From Acanthaster planci (Eukaryota; Echinodermata; Asteroidea; Valvatida; Acanthasteridae): a stretch of 64,000 nucleotides of DNA. Location: the NCBI RefSeq assembly GCF_001949145.1, contig NW_019091363.1, positions 1,638,031 to 1,702,030 on the forward strand, read 5' to 3'. A program made the position numbers and the translations under genes. The notes beneath the pieces were generated by a model. That model was not told the origin of the DNA, did not search any database, and worked only from the letters and a program-made list of their open reading frames with translations. This document shows, in pieces, positions 49,173 through 60,000 of this stretch. Numbering within the stretch: the first letter of the stretch is position 1; every line of letters begins with the position of its first letter.

Positions 49173-51115
49173 ATGGTGAAGCCAAATGATAGTTTACCTT
49201 GGTTTAATCATTTTCACGAAAAGCTGCTCAAACGAATAACGGACAGCTTCTAATGAAGCTATTGAGTCTCACCTGAACTTTGGGAAGTATTTAGAAACCT
49301 TCGCCGCACTTTAGACCGCAGATTAATTAAGGAAATCTCGTAGTGAGTACCTCCATGGTGTTGGTGAAAACTTGATCGCAAACAACACCAAACCTTTCTG
49401 GAGTTATATAAAAAGTTGGAGACAGAGCTCCACTGGGGTGCCATCTCTCAATACAGTTAATGGATCTGCGACATTCGCACTTGAGAAAGCGGGAGCCTTA
49501 AATAACCAAGTCCCGGCGGTGTTTACCAAAGAGGACCGTAGTGTCCTGTCATCATGGAAAACAAAGGAAATACCCTTAAATGTCTCCGATTACTGAAACA
49601 ACTGAGGGCATTTTAAAATTACTTAATAATTTGAAACCACAGAAAGAACCAGGACCTGATAACATCACGCCTAGAGTACTAAAGGAATGTACTACTATTA
49701 TTGCTCCATTGCTACAGCTGAGAAGCCCTTGTCCACTGGGCAACTCCTTGAAGACTGGTTGACTGCAAACGTGACTCCAGTTTTTGAAAAGGGAAATCGG
49801 TCCGACCCTACAAATTATCGACCAAAATCCTCAACGTCGATCCTTTGCAAGCTCCTCGAGCACATAATCCACTCAAGCATAATGAGACACTTTAATAAAC
49901 ATGGCATTTTAAATGATGAACAACATGGATTCAGACCGATCATGTGTGAAACCAAATTAGCATTGACCGCGTACCACATCAGCGGCTCCTACTGAAACTC
50001 CAACAAGCCGGGATCTCTGGTTCACTGTTCGAATGGGTCGAATCTTTCCTACAAAAAGATCACAGAAGGTTGTTTTGGAAGGAATCTCTTCATTACCAAC
50101 AGAAGTAAGCTCTGGTCTACCGCAGGGCACTGTCCTGGGGCCATTGCTCTTTAAACTATACCTTACGTCAGGAATTGCATCACAAGTTAGGCTGTTAGCA
50201 GATTATTAATCCTGTACCGGGAAATAAAGACAAGGAATGATGTTCCTGATTTTAAAAAAAATGACATAAACACGCTCGGCAACTGGGAGTCATGTTGGCA
50301 GATAGAATTTAACATTGCAAAATCCTATACTATGCATATTACCCACATAAATAAACCTATGTTGTCAGCCTATATGATGAACGGAAAACCACTCGAGAAG
50401 ACAAATAGTCATACTTACCTGGGAGTAGAAATAAGTCCTAAACTGAGCTGGGTTGATCATATAAGCTGTGTCACTTCAAAAGCAAACAAGATGCCTGGGT
50501 TACTCCGTAGAAATTTCTACAGCTGCTTTCCAAAGGTGAAAGATTGCCTACAAAACCCTTAGTTAGACCCAAACTGGAATATTGTGTTTTGGTCTGGTAT
50601 CCGTATCATCAACATCACAAAAACAGGCGAGAAGCAGTCCAGCGGAGGGCGGCAAGATTTGTCGGCCAAAAATTTCGACCAAAAAGCAGTGTTTCCCCAA
50701 TGACTCAAAATCTGGGATGGAAATCTCTGAAGGAGCGTGGAGCCGTCAATAGGCTCATTTTATTGTGTAAATCCATCCCTCGTAAAATAACAGTGGACAT
50801 GGATTATATGCGGTTTAAGTCCGAAAGATAGGGGATTGCAACACGGATAACATATTCTGTTCCCTTTTCCCATCGATCAGCATAGAAAGACTGTTATAAA
50901 TTCTCCTTCAGACCCAGGACCCTTGTGGAATGGAACCATTTGCCGGCTGAAATAAGGGAAGCTTCAAATACTCATACCTTCAGGATAAAACTTTCCAGTA
51001 TTGATACATTATCATTGGTAAGAGGCACCCACCACATGTGTTAGAGTCAGCTAGTCACCACGCACCTGCAACTTAAAATATCCCGTAGTGGAGGTTGTTG
51101 CAGTACTTGAAAGAA
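49173..51115 (+). pseudogene. Jockey/CR1-type LINE reverse transcriptase fragment, inactive
   Basis: A plus-strand remnant of a non-LTR retrotransposon ORF2 in several frames. In order: SLPWFNHFHEKLLKRI (49173 on), NTKPFWSYIKSW (49372 on), LKPQKEPGPDNITPRVLKE (49580 on), NYRPKSSTSILCKLLEHII and DEQHGFR (49687-49950), VPHQRLLLKL (about 49977 on), VSSGLPQGTVLGPLLF (50105 on), SHTYLGVEISPKLSWVDHI (50332 on), VRPKLEYCVLVWYPY and VQRRAARFVG (50544 on), and a degenerate PRTLVEWNHLPAEI end (about 50910). The 5' half with the endonuclease is missing. The expected first catalytic aspartate segment (a DFSKAFD-like block) is deleted between the HGFR and VPHQRL blocks. At the second site the expected ADD reads LADY followed by a stop (50195-50209). 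At least four frame changes and stops occur, so it cannot be active. The clade (jockey or CR1) is judged from motif style. Confidence 0.9.
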
Positions 51116-52783
51116 GAAGGCTTGGGCCATTTTTGTGTCCGAACCGCCTAATTCATTTCAGTTTGTGTTGTCAGCCACTTTCTCGCCACACAGAAAACAA
51201 CTTAATCCTAGCAATCTATTCAATTGACAGCCGCTGCCTAGGACTGCGAGCATGCATGCGTGTATAATCCCAGCTTTAATTCAATCAATATCTGTGGGTT
51301 ATATATTTTCCGATCATTCTGCGACTGAATGTCGCTGTGCCCATTGTAAATGTGACTTTTCATTATTGGCCAACCATACGTGAAATACTTGTCGTCACAG
51401 TAATACACAGCACGCACAAAATGGCCGAGATTAGCCCGTAGAATAGTTTACAACCCAGGGAAAAAGAGGTTGGTGGGATTTTTCTGCCTTGGCAACGCGG
51501 CAAATGTCACTGTGTCAGAAGGCATACGGCGCACGATCTGTCTCAACACTTTGACTTTGTTCAGCTCCAACGGTCTCCGTCAATAGTCGGGTCCCGTGCG
51601 ACTACCTCTTGACGGGAATTCCCCCATTGACAGCACTCGGTATAGCCTTCTCTTGACCCGTTTCCGCGCGCGAAAAGCAGAAAAAATTGTTGGCCTAATG
51701 ATTTCATGATTAACATTCGGTTCATCCCAGCATTGTTGTCTTTGTGTGGTTTAAAAATAGCAAAACGACCAATGGACAGAGCAAGACGAACGGGATTTAG
51801 ACATTTCCTGACTGAACCAAATATTCTTCAATAATGTACCAGACGTTTGGGGGGAATTTTAACTCAAGTAAGAAGATTCATACAAAATGATCCACAGTAC
51901 TGACACCATATAGCACGTGACATTGATTGATTAATGCAATATGTTCATGGCATGGCTTTAAAGTTGGAATAACAACAACAAGGGACTCTGCCAGTGTTCG
52001 TTTACATTTAGGCTCTATACTTAATAGCTCTTTGAAATGCCCTAGATGTTATGGTAAACCGTCGGGGTTCTTGATACTTAGCTTCGTTTGACGACAGTCC
52101 AGAATCCGTCATTTATCAAGCACTTACACGCTGGATCGCACGCCAGCTGAAGTCTTTAAAATTCTAGTAAAAACATTTTGCCAACTGTTTGCCCGTACTT
52201 TTAGAAATCACAGATATACGCGCGAAACTGGCGGTCTTTGCGTTGGTCTACTCGCTTTGAGCAGAAACACCCCTTCATTTGTTGAAAAGAGCCGTTTTGA
52301 TCAGGAGTGTTTGTTTTGTTTACGGTAGTGACGCGACCGTAACATGTGCATTTCATAATCGTTCGTGAACCAGCAAAGTGCAGTGCCGACCAGAGAAGCC
52401 TCTGTTGCTAGAAAAATTGCGCCGTCTCTTAGTCCAGCTGGTGCATAGTCCGTTACTGAAACGGGCTTCCAGGGCTACGGCTAGGTCTATTGTCTGCGCG
52501 TCTCCACGTATTTCCAATGGAGTGAAGGCCTAGACCTAGCTCTAGACAACAGATCCGGATGCAGTAGAGACTATTTTGAGCAGACGCCGTAATTGCGGTG
52601 GCACCGCACCCACACGTGCGTTCTAATTAAGCTTGACACTTTTGACAAATCGCGACACCCCCATTGGTCCAAGAGGCATGTAACGCGCGCGTACCGCCTC
52701 TTCACGAGCGTTGTACCGCCGCAGTAATGCCTTCTAATCATGGTTGCTGAGTTACCCTATACACAAGCACCATTTGCCCTCCT
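51116..52783. other. Non-coding (intronic), nothing assignable
   Basis: No gene recognised. A weak inverted pair around CTAGGTCT and AGACCTAG occurs at about 52482-52545. Confidence 0.45.
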
Positions 52784-53032
52784 GGGCCCAATTTCACAGC
52801 CCTGCTTACCGCAGAATTCTGGACTTACGATCTCCATTCTGCGCTAGCCACGCAAGCAGAAAAATTCTGCTCTAACCCTTTAAGCGCAGAATACTTAGTT
52901 ACGAGATATGCGCACAAGCGAAAATTCCTCGCTTACCCGTGAAATACGTTCGGTCCTAGCGCAGAATTTTCTGCTACAAACAGTAAGCGCCGATTTTTCT
53001 CTTGCGGTAAGCAGAGCCGTGAAATTGGGCCC
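52784..53032. mobile_element. Fold-back MITE-like element with GGGCCCAATTTCAC ends
   Basis: The left end reads GGGCCCAATTTCACAGCCCT and the right end, in reverse complement, GGGCCCAATTTCACGGCTCT. Both continue into GCTTACCGCA, giving terminal inverted repeats of about 33 bp in a 249-bp element. The interior is full of GCAGAAT, GCGCAGAAT and AGCAGAA words on both strands. From memory, short elements with GGGCCCAATTTCA ends are abundant in several marine-invertebrate genomes. There is no coding capacity. Confidence 0.8.
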
Positions 53033-54146
53033 TGTTGTGTACATGTATACCCGGCGCTGGGCCCTAGTCATCCCTTGCATTCCCCCCTCCCCCCCCCGGC
53101 TCCACCAAGCCTCCCCAGGATTGCACATTGCAAAGACCGCTAAGGCTTGGAAGCGAGGCAAGACGTAGAGAGAGGAAATTACTCGTTACTTGTTGACAAA
53201 TCTATCAAGGAAAAATACTTCCCGACGCAGGATAGCCTTGAATAAGCCTTGACCGAGCCTGGAGAATGGTGTACTACTTTCTCGATTCCACTCACTGACC
53301 CCTTTGTGGTCCCAACGTGGCACGGGCTTCGTCGAATCTCAGGTTGATTTTTTTTCTTTTGTCCTGGCTCAAAATAACCCAGCTGGGATCATAAATAACA
53401 CCAGCCACTTACCATGGCAGCGTCAAAGCAGGAGTTATTCCGCCAAGAGATTTTACTTTCAATCATTGTCTATAGCCTATAAAGCAGTCTTTACCAAAGT
53501 AACGTCTGTTTTCACAACTGGACGGACCTAACTGTGCTTGGTCAATGTCGGAGCAAAAAACGAAGGGATTTCTGGAGGAATTCGCGCTGATTTGACGTCG
53601 GACAGTGGTGACTCTCTTGTTAAACGTGAATTGACAAAAAATAAACAGTCATCAATAACGCGTTTCGTTTTTGACAACAAAAATTGTCAACGGCGGGGGG
53701 GGAGCTACATCGGTATCAGGGGATATATTACGTCTTTTAATTAAATATACACGTACAGGTATTTGAAATGCTCGAACAGTGCAAAATGCAGACCTGCTCA
53801 ACATGCCGTAGTCCAGCCTAAGATCAGGCAATGCCACACTATAGATTACAATTTTAAATGAAGTGAAGGCTCATTGAAATACCCTTTACTCTATTGTGTG
53901 GTAATGCCTGACCTCAGGAAGGAGTACGGCATGTTGGCAGGTCTGACAATGGTAGGCCTACACTATCTGTCGCCATGTTAACCTGTGCGATGCGCTTCCT
54001 CAGCAGAACGTTTTGATGACCGAAAACCAAACCTTTTCTGAGAAACCCAATGACCTTTTGGCCTTTACTAGTGTGACCCTGGTTATTAGGAGTCGAAAAA
54101 ATGGGAGAGGACACTCGGGCTAAGATTTCGTGATGTCGGTTTATTT
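53033..54146. other. Non-coding (intronic), nothing assignable
   Basis: Contains C or G runs at 53089-53097 and 53695-53702. Short frames only. Confidence 0.45.
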
Positions 54147-54215
54147 CCGGAAAACGGGAAATGGAGAGGAAATATGTAAAAAGTCTTTCCTCGTCTTACG
54201 TCAGCATTCGAATAA
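54147..54215 (+). repeat. Short direct duplication, copy 1
   Basis: Shares GGAAAACGGGAAAT, GAGAG, AAGTCTTTCCTCGTCT and GTCAGCATTCGA with 54679-54745 in the same order and orientation. Confidence 0.75.
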
Positions 54216-54678
54216 CCGTTACCGGTAATATTCACAAACTTTATCAAAAGAAATAAAACAAATGAAATCACAGTATAAACTGTTTATGTATAAACTAGTA
54301 CACAAATAAATTGTAAAAATGGCGGCTTTTGGCGATTTCCCGCCAAACCGTATCTTAAGGCCGCCTTGAAATTTACACAAACTGAAGAAAAATCACTTCA
54401 AAACCAACAATAGAAGCAAAATGGGTGAAGTACAGGAATGGTACTGCAAGATCTACTGTGATTCAATAGTGGTTACTTTAAATCTAGTTAACTTAAAGAT
54501 TACGAATAATTCAAAGACGGGTGTAAAGAAGGAAATGCTGTGAAATACTCACGACTTTGCAAATATTTCTCAGGAGCACAGCCTACGGACTGAATCCCAC
54601 GTTAGCCTACTAGTAGATAAAGCTGTACAAAAGCAAATAATTATTAGATATGGAATATAAAAAAAATAACAAATTTAC

Positions 54679-54745
54679 CTGGAAAACGGGAAATAGAGAG
54701 AAAATAAATAAGTCTTTCCTCGTCTCCGGTCAGCATTCGAGTAAC
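54679..54745 (+). repeat. Short direct duplication, copy 2
   Basis: Second copy of the 54147 unit, about 530 bp downstream and 220 bp before the second coding exon. It may mark the borders of an unnamed insertion. A G10 run follows at 54854-54863. Confidence 0.75.
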
Positions 54746-54964
54746 GCTGACGAGGGTCCCGTTTATGTCGCCTATTCTGATTGGCGGATGGATTGTAATC
54801 ATAAAAGAAGAAATTTAAATACAAAAGGGGTAACTTGGGCAACAACATTAAAAGGGGGGGGGGTCTTTTTTCAGTCCCGCGACAGTAGTCTTCCACTGTT
54901 CGAGGTGTGATTCCATTCACGATGTTTTAGGGTCCTCACCAGTGACTCTTTCTTTTTTTCCCAG

Positions 54965-55166
54965 TTTATAAATTACCCGTTTAATTTTGCGTCACAGTCA
55001 CATCACAGGACCGATGGAACAAAAGGAGACGTCAAGACGGTGGAACAATACCTACAGGAGAACTTTCCCGAGAGATTCAACGAAACCCAGGATATTTTGC
55101 CCGGAATAGCAAACGACAGTCCCATTAACAACAGAGTCAGACTAGGAAGAGCTGGCAAATCCAGAG
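54965..55166 (+). CDS. Second coding exon, extracellular segment, unknown family
   Basis: The exon is bounded by a strong acceptor (TTCTTTTTTTCCCAG) and a consensus donor (CCAGAG/GTGAGT). It is open in phase 0 through 67 codons and leaves in phase 1. The peptide begins FINYPFNFASQSHHRTDGTK and contains VEQYLQENFPERFNETQD and a basic end (RVRLGRAGKSR). One good N-glycosylation sequon (NET, residue 39) and one weak one (NDS followed by Pro, residue 50) fit an extracellular or lumenal location. The incoming phase matches the exon ending at 33909. I do not recognise the family. The basic end could suit proprotein cleavage, but that is speculation. The next exon is not identified, probably lying beyond the window or too short to see. 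Confidence 0.65.
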
Positions 55167-55240
55167 GTGAGTGCGAAATACGCGTGTAAATACGGGCTGG
55201 GGAAGACAGCCTTCAGGTATAGACCATAAAGTAGAAATAC

Positions 55241-55861
55241 ACTGGACAGCAAAAGAACTTGCCACTTCTGTCAAAGGCCACACATAAAAATTCACTCCGT
55301 AGAAATAAACAATTTTTGTACACAGGTATGCTGCAATACCCCTTACTAATCACATGTCCAAAAGCAAGTGATTATCTTTATAACAAAGAAGAAAACATGC
55401 ACGGCAACTTGGTTACTGAATCAAAAGTCACACACAAAAGCACTCTCCACCAAGCAAAAATGACCCATGAATGGACAGCATTTTAAACAACCAATGACAA
55501 AGTGAACACCTGCTTTGTCAAAATGATGTGCATGAGTGGTTTATGTACATGTACAGGGATGCCATCCTCACTGATTGTGCATACACATTATTGAAAAGTA
55601 ATGATTGCAACTTCTTTATTTCGTCCTGTGACATTTATTTCTGCGTAAAACTTACAGCTTATTCTGTTACATTCTGTGACTTTTGATTCAGTAACCAAGT
55701 TGCTGTGCATGTCAATTTCTTCTTTGTTATAAACATAATCACTTGTTTTTAGGTGTGTGATTAGTAAGGGGCATACCTGTGTACAAAAATTGTGTATTTC
55801 TATGGAGTGAATTTTTAAGTGTAACCTTTGACAGAAGTGGCAAGTTTCTTTTGCTGTCCAG
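55241..55861. repeat. Long inverted repeat (hairpin), arms about 190 bp
   Basis: The left arm (55241-55432) and right arm (55676-55861) are reverse complements along nearly their whole length, with few mismatches and one roughly 9-bp indel. Shared blocks include ACTGGACAGCAAAAGAA, CTTGCCACTTCTGTCAAAGG, AATTTTTGTACACAGGTATG and AACTTGGTTACTGAATCAAA. The spacer is about 243 bp. Both arms keep one frame open in the same arm-relative orientation, with a peptide core ending NLVTESKVT, probably through common descent. It lies just downstream of the second exon's donor, so it would be in intron RNA as a strong double-stranded stem. Confidence 0.9.
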
Positions 55862-56019
55862 TTTACTTTGCTTGTAGGCATTATCATTATAACAGGAATC
55901 TTATGTTTCCTGCGTTTTGAACCCCCAAATTGATCAACACCCTGTTGCTTTTGACAACTGAGGGCGCTGTTGCTGTGCAGTCATTTTTGGAACGCTGCTT
56001 TTGCGGTTTGGAGGTTAGG

Positions 56020-56282
56020 ACCACGGACGTGTATAATAAAATCTGGACTCGCAATGCCCTTGATCAGCTTATAGAGATCATTGAATCCACTCACGGCCAT
56101 TTTACCGAGCCGAATACAAAGCTTTTCTGGCAATGCCCGCCGTTTGTTCTTCCTGACGTCAATAGAAGGGAGCCGACCCACGCTTTTGTATTCGGCTCAG
56201 TAAAATGGCCGCTGGTTGGCTTCTTTTTCATACAAAGGCGTTGCAAGTCCAGGTTTTTTTTATATACGTCCGTGCTTTGGAC
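56020..56282. mobile_element. Fold-back MITE-like element, arms about 100 bp
   Basis: The arms (about 56020-56124 and 56182-56282) pair through CCACGGACGTGTATA with its inverted partner TATACGTCCGTGC, TCTGGACTCGCAATGCC with GGCGTTGCAAGTCCAGG, and ACGGCCATTTTACCGAGCCG with CGGCTCAGTAAAATGGCCGC. The 133-codon frame that crosses it (55930-56331) arises from this palindrome and shows no domain, so no gene is called. Confidence 0.75.
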
Positions 56283-56331
56283 CCAAAATGTAGCTCACCG
56301 AAAACATCTGGACGTGTATTTTGTTCATTGA

Positions 56332-56987
56332 CTATTATGTATTAAATCAAAACAGGAAAATGACCGTATATCAACTTCTGCCAAATGGCAGTGTGTCGCC
56401 CTCCAGCGACCTTTAAATGTCAAATAAAACTGAAGTATGAAGGAAGAAACGGAAGCTGCGTGGCATACTGTAATTTATTAGAAACTTTGTAATGCAGGGG
56501 TGAGATTTCTCAGCTTTTTAGCTGATTTCAGCTTTTTTGTTTTGGATTTTTCCTCACTGGCTGGGTAAGAAAGGATAGGAGATGTTCACTGTTCAGCTTC
56601 TATGTGCCCTTTTTCAGCTGTTTCAGCTATTTTTATCATTTGTCAATCTCACCCCTGGTAACGTGCTCTTTAAGACAAACTCTCGAGCAAGAACTAGGAT
56701 GAAGTGTCAGAATGTTATTGCAAAGGTTTCAATTCCTGAAGTGCGGAACAGAGATAAGACTGTTCAAGGATGGATGTTAATTAGAAATGATCCCTCATCC
56801 CAAACAGTATCCGACGAGTATAGTCCCATTTTTGGTTAAAGACGGTTTGGATGACCAGAATTGGGGGCCATTATGTCGAAAGCGCACCTTAAATGTCTCT
56901 TCGACTAACAGAGTGTATTGTCCTTTGCCAAAACACGTCTACGTCATAACTTTAATGCGCAAGTGTTGCGCAGTAGAGGGCGTCTAG
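56332..56987. other. Non-coding, nothing assignable
   Basis: Lies between two inverted repeats. T-rich with CAGCTTTT words (56510-56640). No gene recognised. Confidence 0.4.
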
Positions 56988-57068
56988 CTGCGGCTTGAAA
57001 TTACACACCAGTCTATGCTTCTGGCTGCAGCCACTTCTCCAAGAGTTGTGTGTAGTTCCAAGCCGCAG
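56988..57068. ncRNA. Candidate microRNA-precursor-like hairpin
   Basis: CTGCGGCTTGAAATTACACAC (56988-57008) pairs with GTGTGTAGTTCCAAGCCGCAG (57048-57068). There are 19 Watson-Crick pairs, one G-U and one A-C mismatch, with a loop of about 39 bases. Total length of about 81 nt and stem length suit a pre-miRNA. Nothing beyond the fold supports processing, and it could be the end of a small fold-back element. Confidence 0.35.
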
Positions 57069-60000
57069 ATAAGTAAGTCGTATACGGCCTTGTGGTCTCT
57101 ATTAGGATTGTTTTAAAGCACAAATGACGAGATGTACTGTCATCTGACACTTTCGTAGTCAGAAACCTTTCTGACGATTTATTGGAATCAAACTTTCAGT
57201 TTTCTATGTAGGCCTATATGTTGCGTTACTGTACCGGGAAAGAGACTCGGACAGCCGGCTCATTTTGAGCTAGCACAGGTTCATGCAGTCCAAACAAAAA
57301 GAGTCCCAACGCGCATGAAAAACAGTGTTCAGTTTGACTAAAGGAAGTCCGGGACCAGTAGTGTATTTAACAAGTTTTTAATTCGAGTGTGACTTCATTT
57401 GAAAAGAAATACAGTTCTCCAAAGGAGTTTTCCTTAGCAGCTCCTGATATTAGCGAATACGGTGGGGAGCAACAAGGTCATTCCTAATGTCCGAAAAATA
57501 AGCGGCCTTTCTATATATCAGGAATCAGAAAGACGGTTGGAGGGAACTGTTTCCATGTCTTTCCTCCCCAAAGCACGTAAATAAAACCCAAATTAGCCCC
57601 ACCCCCTTAGAAAGGCCATGAAGATTTAACTTTCAAATCTTTGAATAAGTCCCCTATACCGAAAGTTAGGTGCTGGGACCGCCCTTGGGTCACGATTAAG
57701 CCTGTGCCCGTAGGCCAGACCAAGACAGCAGGAATCCGGGCTACTTCTCTGTCACCACCCCGGGGAGCTCCGGACACGGCAGGAATGTTTCTTTCCAGAA
57801 GTCTAAAGTTACAGATATATTCATCTCCCGAAGATAGCAACTGATATATTTGTGCACATGCATCGCTCATTCATTGTGGTGTTTACTTTGTGAAAGTGAT
57901 GAAAACATGTCGAGTCACCGCCCTCTTTGAGCTGAAAACGCCTAATTTTAGAGCGGTCATTTAGTAGATCTGTTAAACAGTATGATATGCCAACATTAAT
58001 CAGTTGGTTATTTCTGTATGTAAGAGTGGCATCGTGGCCTTTCGAAATTGCAGGAAAATGATTTGTTATCAATAATGGCTATTAAACTATACGTGTGTTC
58101 CAGCAATTCCCAACTCTTATGGATTTTTAAATTTGTAAGAGACAGGCTAAAATCAGAAAGAGCGACTGCCTAGAGGTGAATTTAAATATAAGTAGCTTTA
58201 TGCAAGATTACCAAAATGGTGGAGGTGTATGATTCAGGGTTACTGAAGGAGTCTTGGGACGGAAGAAGTTGCTGAGGCTTCCCATGCATGGTCTTCCGAA
58301 GCAAGCGTTGAACTCAGGAAGGTTGATGGCAGATCTGTGAACCCGAAATCGCCAAATATCTGGGATGCTTGCTCACCGACGAGTCGATGATTGGGGTGGC
58401 AGTGAGCGGTGGAACGCGCCAATCTAAACAGGTGAACTCGACAGCTGCAACCCTGCTGAAAAAGCCTGCACCCACCGCGGCAACACCTGGCGTGTGTGCT
58501 TTGTCCCCCGGCGCGGCAATTATTGCTTCACGTCGTTTTTGAGTGTCCAAAACTGCATCTCCAAATTCTCCATTGCCCAAAGGGTATTCCCCCGTGAAAT
58601 ATATAAATATACGCGCTTGGAGACAAATAAAAAAAACAACCCTGCCTCTTCGCTGAAGTTCAAATTCCCAGGTGTTAACTGTAAACCGCATGCATGCTAC
58701 GTTCAGGGGTACTCTACATGCGATAGTTCTGAGTTATTTGGTGTGATTGAGCAATTCAGTTGAGATACATAATAAAGTGGAAGACCTGAAGCAGACTTAG
58801 AATAAATTGACGATATCAGTTACGAAATAGAGAAAACAGCAAAAGAAAGTATTAGGGTAAGTCAAACGAGCAATTCATGTTCATGTACTCGTGTGGATAC
58901 AAATGAAATTACGTGCAACGAATACAAACTGCATAAATGTGATCTGTGTACTGTTTCCGCGCACGTGCACATCTTCGAAGGGAAATCTCGGGTGGTGACG
59001 TGGTGAGGTCGAGAAGACATAAAAATGTCCTCGAGTCGAATTTATGGCCATTGGGTTCACATCATAGCGTTGATGCCTTGTGGACAGTGATTGATGTGGT
59101 CGATGTACGCTGACAGATTGTAGCGTTTGCTGGAAATAGTTGGTAGGTCCTGTTCCTATTTTTAAGGACCCCATCTGCACATGAAATTCGCCAAGAATGT
59201 GCAGATCACTTCGGAGAACTACACGCTCGGAGGTGGGTATTCACTCCCGGTTTGGAATCCGTATTCACATTTGACGGAAGAGGGCACAGGTAAATTCTGT
59301 ATGTGAGATAGCTTTTAATTTATTTTCTACCAAAATAAAGCGCGTTTTTTATTTCACAATTCGTTTTGGTGTTAAATTGCGTCGGAGGCACGCAGTCAAC
59401 ATGCTGAAGTGAAATGAGTCGCAATGAAGATCTGTTTTTCGTATGAAGTGCATCAAATGCCTTACGTAAAACCAAACAGAACAGAACGTAGCTGTTCGAA
59501 AAAAATGAGGGCACCCAAACCATGACAGATGGTTTTCATCCCATTAAGGGCATTTGCCCTTGCTATATTCGATTCCATGCATTAGGTAATTAAGGATTCT
59601 GACTATAGAATCATCAATGATGGCCATTAACATTGCTAAGATATCTGACAGAGGTCATTCTCGGCATCCAGCCGTGAGAATTCTACCATTGTCGCTAACA
59701 CTAAACGAAAAGTTAACTTAAAACCGGCGTTACTTGTGCCGCATTTTTATAATCAGTTCAGTTCCATTTGTCATAGACGAAAACGTAATTTGATTTCCTG
59801 GTCACAATCATCATTTAGCGTCACAATAAGATCCGTATAAATATTTTTAGATAAATCGGTTAAGAAACCACATAAAAATAAACACACGTGTCCAAACTAC
59901 TAGCTTTTATCTAGATGGTAACCAAAAAACATTAATGCAATCACACACTAATAAAGGACTGCTATTAAGAGACACACGCGAGTCCTACCGGGGCCCATAA

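Larger units (their letters stand above)
33910..54964 (+). other. Candidate phase-0 intron, about 21 kb
   Basis: The interval starts with GTAAGA after CCAG and ends with a pyrimidine-rich tract and TTTTTTTCCCAG, and both sides are in phase 0. It carries MITE copy B, a direct-repeat pair, a tRNA-Thr-like unit, a LINE fragment and a fold-back element, each listed separately. That the two exons belong to one transcript is an inference from phase and splice-site quality. Other exons could be hidden inside. Confidence 0.45.

Noticed and set aside
55930-56331. A 133-codon frame downstream of the second exon
   Set aside because: Much of it lies inside a fold-back element whose two arms encode complementary sequence, and it has no recognisable domain.
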